Shown: positions 57,196 to 64,000 of the stretch, piece after piece
Layout of the letters: every line of letters begins with the position of its first letter
Numbering within the stretch: the first letter of the stretch is position 1
From: Dichetophora obliterata
Taxonomy: Eukaryota > Arthropoda > Insecta > Diptera > Sciomyzidae
Direction of reading: 5' to 3'
Assembly (NCBI GenBank): GCA_963920525.1
Contig: OY986435.1
Span: 300,264,208-300,328,207, forward strand
Length of the DNA: 64,000 nt
Notes under the pieces: model-generated
The model's input: the letters and a program-made list of their open reading frames with translations, nothing else
What the model was told of the DNA's origin: nothing
Databases searched by the model: none
Made by a program: the position numbers and the translations under genes

Positions 57196-58457
57196 ACTTT
57201 TTTTTTTTAAAATTCTATAAAAAAAAACTACTGGATATTTTCTCAAATTTCTTTTTTATTTGAAAGTATGATCCTTCCGGTTAATAATGGAAAATAACTT
57301 CATTCAAATGGCTTCCTCGGCTGGCCATGCAGTAGCCTACACGATCGGTCCAATTTTTAAGCACATTATCGATTGTGTGCAGCTGTATTTCACCAATGGC
57401 TTCACGTATATTGTCCTTTAAAGCGTCAATTGTCTCTGGCTTGTCGGCGTAACACTTATCTTTGAAGGCACCCCACAAATAATAGTCCAACGGTGTCAAA
57501 TCGCAGCTCCGAGGTGGCCAAACGACTTCAGCTCTGCGGCTGATAATGCGATCTTCCAAAACAGGGCGCAAAACATCGAGTGTAGCTTCGGCTGTGTGGC
57601 ACGTAGCGCCGTCCTGTTGAAACCAAATGTTGCCAATATCCTCCTCTTCAATTTTTGTGAACAAAAATTCGTTCAACATGGCCCGATAACGATCGCCATT
57701 GATTGTAACGGCCACTCCTTGCTCATTTTCGAAGAAAAATGGCCCAATTATGCCTCTGGACCAAAATCCGCACCAAACAGTGACTCATTTTGGGTGCAGC
57801 GGCTTTTCAATGTATGCGTGCGGGTTTTCTGTGCCCCAAATGCGACAATTTTGCTTGTTTACATACCCGCCAAGATCAAAATGAGCTTCATCTGAAAATA
57901 TGACTTTTTTGGCAAAATCGGCATCTTCTGTAAGTCGATCGCAGGCCCACTTAGCGAAGCGAAAACGCATTGGATGGTCAGTTGGCTTCAACTCCTGAAC
58001 CAATTGGACTTTGTACGGCGTCATACCAAGGTCTTTATGCAAAATTCGTCTCAATGATGTCTCCGAAATATTCAATTGTTAAGAACGACGGTGAATTGAT
58101 GTTGATGGCGCTTCACGCACACTTTCTGCCACAGCAGCAATATTCTCGGGTGTACGCACTGCTTTTGGCTTTTCACGCTTTGGTTTATCGATGAGGATGC
58201 CAGTTTCTTTCACTTTTTTCACAAGATAACGAACATACGGAGCTGACGGATCTTCTCTTCATCCAAAATCCGTACAAAATTTTCGCACACACTTTGCAAC
58301 ATTACCATGATTTTCAAAGTAATGTCGCAATATTTCCCAGCGTTGTTCAAGCGTATGCACAACCATATTCGTTCAGCGGAAAAACTAATTATCTGTCAAA
58401 TCAGACCTGAGCTAAGTGTTACCATTCACGAAATAAGCACTAGTAGAAAAAAAAAGT
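57196..58457 (-). mobile_element. rosa-type (DD41D) mariner, degenerate
   Basis: A transposase pseudogene lies between TA-flanked T-rich ends: TAACTTTTTTTTT starts at 57194 and its reverse complement ends at 58459. The resulting ~1.26 kb is a normal mariner length. The end match is short and low-complexity, so the exact borders are provisional. Confidence 0.7.
57281..58366 (-). pseudogene. DD41D mariner transposase with three in-frame stops
   Basis: From an ATG at 58366-58364 one frame of 362 codons runs to the stop at 57281. It starts MVVHTLEQRWEILRHYF and has helix-turn-helix sequence, FSDEAHFDLGG with Asp159, WFQQDGATCHTA with Asp252, and WPPRSCDLTPLDYYLWG with Asp294. There are 41 residues between the last two Asp, the DD41D signature of the rosa group. 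No frameshift is present. The frame is broken only by TGA at codon 36 (58259-58261), TAA at codon 96 (58079-58081) and TGA at codon 194 (57785-57787). Each is explained by one C-to-T change (CGA or CAA to stop). The catalytic residues are all still present. Confidence 0.92.
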
Positions 58458-58540
58458 TAGATGGCGGACCCTGTAGTAAGTTTAGTTGAAGTTAAATTAA
58501 CAAGCGTTCTCAAAGCATGGTTGGAAAAGGCTTTTAGAGG

Positions 58541-58995
58541 CAGTGGCGTAGATATGGAGTGTTCCACGGGTCTGGACCCCTTCAATAGCCATGAAGGCAT
58601 TTCCAAATATCTTACGTTATTGTGAATTGATTCTATTAAGTAAAGCCCGAATCCCAATATACATATATGTATTGCCAAAAATTCTTCTTTTTCTCAAGAA
58701 AGTTATCAAAACTTGATTTAGTTCAGTGCTTAATTTTTCTGAATCGGTCAAAAATTACTAGAGATATAGTTACATGTGTAGCTTCCAGAAACTCGGTGTT
58801 GCTAAAGATTTAATTCAACAAGCCCACAATTTGTGTACATAACCACCGTTTTTCAAAGTTTCCACAAAGTAAGGATGTGAAACATAGAATTTGGCGTCAC
58901 AAAACAGTCATGTAATAAGGTATTAAAAATAAAACTTTATTAAGGTTATTATATTTCTTACGGACCCCCACAACCAAAAGCTATCCACCCCACTG
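58541..58995 (-). mobile_element. hAT-type MITE, copy B
   Basis: Ends CAGTGGCGTAGATA and, reverse-complemented, CAGTGGGGTGGATAGCTTTT. Flanking 8-mers TTTAGAGG and TTCAGAGG match at 7 of 8. Read on the minus strand it begins with the same GATAGCTTTTGGTTGTG and AATATAATAACCTT sequence as copy A at 13927-14244. Confidence 0.85.
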
Positions 58996-59511
58996 TTCAG
59001 AGGTGAAAGTTTTACATTATTCATATTATATGGGAATTCCCCCAGCATTGAAAATTACAATTGCAATAAAACACTAAGTCCAATTACTAACAATTTAGAT
59101 GTCAGTGGCTTTTGATCAGTGATTAAATTAAAAAATTGTAAGATTTTTAAATTGATTATGTAAAATTTTATTTAAGATGTTAAAAAACGTCATATAAATT
59201 TTACCAAAAAGTATGGAATCATAGAGAAGTTGTGGATTTACTTTTAGAAAAGAAGCCACATCAAATAAATTCATTCCAAATCCCTTAAAACAGTTTTAAA
59301 AAAGCTAACAATAATACTTGCTTCCAATTATTTGATATTAGTTTTCATAATATTTGAATAACACTTTTTCCAAATTTTTTAAAAACAGTTGGAAAAAACT
59401 TACAATAATATTTATTTGCAATTATTTACCAATTGTTTTAAATGCTTTCACAGGACTTTTTTCCCATTGCAAAGTAAGTATTGTAGAAATCTTCTTTACA
59501 ACACTTATATC
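58996..59511. other. Unassigned AT-rich DNA
   Basis: Words such as TTAAAAACAGTTGGAAAAA and TTAAAACAGTTTTAAAAAAG recur loosely. No gene. Confidence 0.4.
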
Positions 59512-61016
59512 TAGGGCTGGAAGTCTCATGCACACTGAATCAAAAAATTGATAGAAACTACCGTAAAATTGATAGTTTTTGTTTACAATATTCAGCCGAA
59601 AGTGAATAATATTAAAATTTATACTTAACCAATATCATTTTGATATTAAATTATTTGGCGTGAATTACGTAGAACTAACATTGTTTTTAAGAAGGTTGGA
59701 TATCAAAAATCTTCTATTTAATAGTTTACAACTGTCAAAACGATATAACAATAATAGTATACAACTGTCAAAACTGTCAGAACTGTCGATATAACAAAAC
59801 GTTGGATTAATTTGATTTTAATATTATTTTAATGAATTTAATGTAGTAATGATATTAGAAAATGTAGAAATGATATGATATTTACGTAATTTTTAATATT
59901 TTTTATATCGAATTTACATGAGAAAATTTTATATAGATATGAAGTCCATGCCATGTTTCAATGTTAGTCATATCAAATTGAAATGAAAAAACGTGATCTT
60001 GGTTTTAAATGTTGTACATATCAAATTTAAATGAATAAACGTGATATGCATATGATGCCGATATCATTTTTAAATAGTTTTCATATCAAATGGATATGAG
60101 AAAACGTTATATCTGTATGCAATCAATGTTATTTTAATATTTATTCATATCAAATCAATATGAAGCAATGTCACATTAATATGAAATTTTTAATTTTTTT
60201 TCTTTCCAGATTGAAATGACAACATGTAATATTAATATGAAGTAGATTGTATATTAAAATGGTCTTCATATCAAATTCATATCATATGAAAAACGTAGTT
60301 ATGCTATTGTAAATTGTTTGATATTCTTCTTCTATATTCTGAAATGAAATAAAACTTAATTTTATTTATAAAACATTTATTTATTATAACATATAATAAG
60401 TACCATCTAAGAGTAATACAATAACAAGAACAGTAAAATAGTTTAAAAATCTTATTTCTAATAAGTGCAATTCCATTTGGGATATAATACATATGAATAG
60501 GCATGCCCGTAAACAAATGCATGTTTTTACTGGGCATCTTAAAATGTAAATGGTTAAGTTATCTTTACGAATCATGAAATTTCCTTCGTAATGGCTTTCA
60601 ATCGTTATTGCATTTTTTGCATAATTTTCAATAAATGCACGGTTTTGCGTATTTAACATCAAATTCCTTTTTTTGCATTGCGCATTATTGCGCATATTTT
60701 TGCTTCTTTTGATTTTCAACCATTAAAATTTAGTGCGACATATTGTTGGAAAAGATAGCTTAAAATTTCTACTGTTATGTTCACTTCATATTTTTATGAA
60801 GATTTTTATGAACAATTGCTATATTTTGAAAGGAATTGCTTTTAATTTCTTTTGTTAAATTACATGCAATATTTATCTTTGAACCGATTATAATATATTA
60901 GAAAAAGATTTTTAATTGTATATTTTACCAGTCTTAAGTGAATATTTTAGAGTTTTAAGTGCATGCTATTATATGCGCATATTTCGATTTTCTAGTACAT
61001 GAGACCTCTAGCCCTA
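59512..61016. mobile_element. hAT-like element carrying a minisatellite
   Basis: Left TAGGGCTGGAAGTCTCATGC and right (reverse-complemented) TAGGGCTAGAGGTCTCATGT are ~20-bp inverted ends. Flanking 8-mers CTTATATC and CTAATTTT share 5 of 8 bases. The 1.5-kb interior holds the CATATCAAA minisatellite and a 111-residue minus-strand frame (60384-60719) with no family I recognise, so it is probably non-autonomous. Confidence 0.65.
59965..60300. repeat. Minisatellite of ~50-70-bp CATATCAAA units
   Basis: CATATCAAATT..AATGA.AAAACGT words start near 59969, 60019, 60087, 60147 and 60267, with a weaker copy near 60208, and irregular spacing. ATATGAA/TTCATAT words in both orientations make it partly self-complementary. 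Confidence 0.75.
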
Positions 61017-61338
61017 CTAATTTTTTTTTAAATCAAAGAACCAAGGCATGCGCCTTATACAAACAAGTTTTGGTCTTTGACCTGAAAGGAAAGGAATAGA
61101 TTTATTTAGAGGAATTTATTGAAACAATACGTGAATTATAGATTAGGCGAAACAACCGTGAAAGAAAATTTGAATTGCTTTTAACTGTGGCTAGTCTTAT
61201 GCCTTACCCTTGGCAAGCATTTCCAGCCCTTAGTTGTTCCATTCCTTTAATTCCACATTTTCCACAATTTATTTGTGGATTTTTAGTTTTTCATATTTCT
61301 TAAATGTGGGAAAGAACAAAGAAAGTGAAAAGAACCAT
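61017..61338. other. Unassigned DNA
   Basis: Contains the 3' continuation of the tRNA-like segment (minus strand). No gene recognised. Confidence 0.35.
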
Positions 61339-61414
61339 GCCCGGAGCCCGGATTTGAACCAGGGACCTCTGGGTTGAGAGTCTAGTGCACTCTCCACTAG
61401 ACTACAGTGGCCGA
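61339..61414 (-). repeat. tRNA-Glu-like segment, probable SINE head or tRNA pseudogene
   Basis: On the minus strand TAGTCTAGTGGAGAGTGC is a good D-arm/A-box and CCTGGTTCAAATCCGGG a fully paired T-arm (one G-T pair). The middle, CTCTCAACCCAGAGG, resembles the anticodon arm of tRNA-Glu (CTC) with an extra base, and the acceptor stem does not pair. So it is tRNA-derived but unlikely to be functional. Confidence 0.55.
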
Positions 61415-61796
61415 CAATTGAATAGTAAACGCTTGCGATAATATTACTGTATGGAATGGTTATTCTACAATTACTTGAAAGCATTTCACAACAATTTTTA
61501 CAAGCACGATGCTTACGCTTGAAAGCTTACTAGAAGCTTATTTCAATCTTCGTTTGCTTATTGGGTGTAGATAACTTTGATAATAAAAGATAAAATGTGA
61601 GAAATTTGTTTAAAAAAGCAACGTTAAGAAAATCTGCATGCAAATGCAGGTGTCTATATGCATTTAGTTTGTAAATCTATTTGCAACTATTTAGTACAAA
61701 TAGGTATGCAAATTTGTTTTGTTTCCTTTTATAATACGATGAATAAATATTTTGGCTATTTTCTTTGCATTTTGACTATTTTTTATTTTGCGTTCT
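61415..61796. other. Unassigned DNA
   Basis: AT-rich, nothing recognised. TTTTGGCTATTTTCTTTGC near 61750 recalls wording at 56740-56820. Confidence 0.35.
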
Positions 61797-63273
61797 GATC
61801 GGATCTGGTTCTGTTCACGAAAAGGTACAAGATACCACAGTGGATTCCACCGAAATTGAACGATATACGTCTATTACCGAAAACTCACACAGAATATCTA
61901 GGAGTCATCCTGGACAGCAAGCTGTCATGGAAAACCAACGAAGAAGAAAGGGTGAAGAAATCCACCATAGCGCTATACACATCCAAGAAGATGCTAGGCA
62001 GTACCTGGGGTCTCTCACCCTTTCTGATGCAATGGATCTATGTAACGGTAGTGCGTCCTATTCTACTCTATGGGATTATTGTGTGGTGGCCGGCTGTGAA
62101 CAAATCAACATTCCTCAGGCACTTGGAGAAAACTCAGCGGCAGGCAGCGCTATGCATCACGGGGGCACTGAAGTCAACTCCAACTAAAGCGCTTGAAACC
62201 ATTCTAAATATGGACCCCCTGAACATACATGCAAAACTAATAGCCGGAAAAACGACACAACGCCTTACGGCGGCAGGCAACATGCGCATTCAAAATTTTG
62301 GACATTGTACAATCGGAAAGGATCTACTTAGTAGCACGGACTACATGGTACCTCGCACGATAGTCAATTCCAAAGCACGAACTCTTCTGGGACCAAATGA
62401 CTGGTGCAAAGGTATAGAACAAGCACAGCAGGCGGTCAACATATTTACCGACGGCTCCAAAACGTCTACGGGGGTAGGTGCGGCGGTGTATTGCGCAAAG
62501 GCTAATATAAGGCAGCCATATAAACTGCCGAACCACTGCAGTATCTTCCAGGCGGAAGTATTTGCCTTAAGGAAGGCTGCTGAGATAGCCCTCAGCATGG
62601 ACACACAACACTCTAACATCAACATTTTCGTTGACAGTCAAGCGGTGATCAAATCCATGCGCTCCGCTGGCATCAAGTCCAAAAGTGTCTTGGCTGGCAG
62701 AGATGCACTAGATGCACTATGCGCTTCGAAAAGAGTGCGCATCTACTGGGTCCCCAGCCACCAGGGCATTGAGGGAAACGAGATGGCAGATGGTTTAGCA
62801 AAGGAAGGCGCCGGGCTGGAATCAGAACTAGCAGAACATGTACTTACCCCGCTACAAGAGTTGTACAGGAACCTCGAAAGAAGAGCCACAATAGCAGTGA
62901 ATCGTAGATGGAGAGATACGACATCGTGCAAAATCTCGAAAATCATGTGCAATGCACAATGCGAAAAACGAACTCTGTTCATCTTGGCACGCCCGCGCAA
63001 AGATTAGTCAGCATGCTCACTGGTCACTGCATGACGGCAGCCCACGCGAGGAAGCTTGGCATCACCACGGATGACAACTGCAGGAAGTGCAAGGAACCGG
63101 GCACAGTGGAGACCCTGGAGCACCTGCTATGCACATGCCCCGCCCTACTTAAATCGAGACTAAAATACCTAGGCTCATCGGCGTTCCCGTCACTTAAAGA
63201 TGTAACCAAAGTATCTCTGGAATCCCTCCTAAGGTTTGCGAATTCAACGCAAATCTTTAAAGACTTCAATTAA
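61797..63273 (+). pseudogene. LINE ORF2 C-terminal part: RT thumb, RNase H and Cys-His tail
   Basis: Frame one gives YLGVILDSKLSW, VVRPILLYGIIVWWPA and ALCITGALKSTPTKALE. Then a complete-looking RNase H: FTDGSKTSTGVGAAVY, IFQAEVFALRKAAEIA, FVDSQAVIKSM and WVPSHQGIEGNEMADGLA, with its Asp-Glu-Asp-Asp residues. RNase H in such LINEs removes the RNA template during cDNA synthesis. A one-base loss near 63004 shifts the frame. The reading then continues LVSMLTGHCMTAAHARKLG, CRKCKEPGTVETLEHLLCTC, with the tail ending at 63273. Apart from that frameshift and the missing 5' part the sequence is well kept, suggesting a fairly young copy. Confidence 0.92.
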
Positions 63274-63373
63274 ACACAAAGGTTCCTTTTGTTCGCTACC
63301 GGTACCTCTAAGGACCAGAATTAGTCTGTGTGAGCCTTCATGAAGGCATCCGGATTAACCTAACCTAACCTAC
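61797..63373 (+). mobile_element. 5'-truncated RNase H-bearing LINE with CCTAA-type tail
   Basis: Starts in the reverse transcriptase 'thumb' region (LVLFTKRYKIPQWIPPKL) and ends with a 3' UTR and TAACCTAACCTAACCTA. No clear target duplication was found. It is inserted next to a minisatellite piece (63371 onward). Confidence 0.88.
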
Positions 63374-64000
63374 TTTTCACGCTATAGCAGCGTGTTCTAG
63401 CTGAACACGCTTCACCTCTGCTTCAACGTCATATGATTTCGAAGAGTTTATTCGAACAAGTGTCAAATTATATAAAGCTTAAACAGGAGATTAGTCACAG
63501 CTTAATTACTCAATCCTACTGAAGTTTGAAAGAGTAGCACCTTCTGCTCTGTGATGGACTCTATACCATTGGTCGGCACCCCATGAAGCTCATGCTTTGC
63601 CAAGAGGCACGTGTATTCTTATGCTCTTTAGCTCATTCATCAAACAATCAGTGGTTCCGATGATACTCAATTATTTTGTCTATGCACAAGAAAAAAGTTT
63701 CGTGCAAATATGGCTTCCTAACGCTTTTGATGGCATGCAATGTTTTTTGTGCTATATGTCGTTGAAAATAAAAACGGAACAAGCTATGAAAAGGCATTAC
63801 TAATATTTTCATAATGAATTTGAGGAAATAGTAGGCTTAGAAAGAGAAAATCTTTTTGTAAAGAAAAAAATGTCTCTTTGATAAACTGAAATTGTGGATG
63901 GATATTTTTTTAATAGAACAAAATAGAAATAAAGAAGAAGACCTTAAGCAGCTTAAATTTTCCTTTTCGACTCTAGTTAGTGTAGAATAAGCAACAGGGT
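63374..64000. other. Minisatellite piece, then unassigned DNA
   Basis: 63371-63410 matches the CTACTTTTCACGCTAT..CAGCGTGTT unit of the 56-kb minisatellite. Beyond that, no gene or repeat was recognised. The 68-residue frame at 63597-63803 is of unknown significance. Confidence 0.45.

Noticed and set aside
60384..60719. 111-aa minus-strand frame as a host gene
   Set aside because: Lies inside a hAT-like element and matches no family I recognise. Left as unassigned.
61339..61414. Functional tRNA-Glu gene
   Set aside because: The acceptor stem does not pair and the anticodon arm has an extra base.
61765..62187. 140-aa plus-strand frame overlapping the LINE
   Set aside because: It is out of frame with the clear reverse transcriptase/RNase H reading and has no motif of its own.
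63355..63372. TTAGG-like telomere repeat
   Set aside because: Only three units, placed exactly at a LINE 3' end and repeated at another LINE end, so it is a retrotransposon tail and not a telomere.

Overview
The window looks like AT-rich, repeat-dominated DNA from a higher fly (Diptera, Brachycera). A tephritid fruit fly is plausible but inferred: the evidence is a Mos1-like DD34D mariner, a rosa-type DD41D mariner (a group first described in Ceratitis rosa), a long-TIR Tc1 element, a piggyBac-like element, several non-LTR retrotransposon clades and many MITEs, with spliceosomal-type introns and no bacterial or viral gene organisation. I find no complete host protein-coding gene. The only host-like signal is a candidate core promoter with a long non-coding first exon at 48.23-49.21 kb.

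Layout. 0-9 kb: degenerate tandem repeats, an RTE-clade LINE 5' fragment (6.2-6.8 kb) and a 1-kb inverted-terminal-repeat element (7.76-8.76 kb). 9.66-11.29 kb: a complete Tc1-family transposon with 223-bp inverted repeats and an intact transposase. 12.6-15.6 kb: MITEs, a PHD-like-finger transposase remnant and a mariner with an intact 345-aa transposase. 16.8-25.2 kb: a nested LINE cluster. An RNase H-bearing LINE, flanked by an exact 13-14-bp target-site duplication, sits inside a CR1/jockey-like LINE. Next to it another LINE sits inside a Helitron-like element. 27.47-31.30 kb: a hAT-type non-autonomous element with a perfect 8-bp target duplication contains a complete piggyBac element (TTAA at both ends, one intron). 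Its transposase ORF is open but has lost the first catalytic Asp.

32.6-46.0 kb: a run of non-autonomous DNA transposons (hAT-like, PIF/Harbinger-like, TA-flanked, Helitron-like), tRNA-like Pol III segments and a LINE 3' end on the minus strand. 46.6-47.4 kb: LINE ORF1 debris. 48.2-49.2 kb: the candidate promoter and exon. 50.1-53 kb: a decayed CR1/jockey-like LINE. 53.5-61.0 kb: hAT and Harbinger-type MITEs, minisatellites, a GT microsatellite and a DD41D mariner pseudogene. 61.8-63.4 kb: a LINE 3' end with RNase H and a CCTAA-type tail.

Functionally this is a layered transposon deposit, not a pathway. Autonomous elements with open transposase frames (Tc1, mariner, piggyBac) lie among non-autonomous elements that such enzymes might mobilise. 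Nested boundaries with readable target duplications give a relative insertion order. Boundaries and family names come from reading by eye. Clade names for LINEs and MITEs are provisional.
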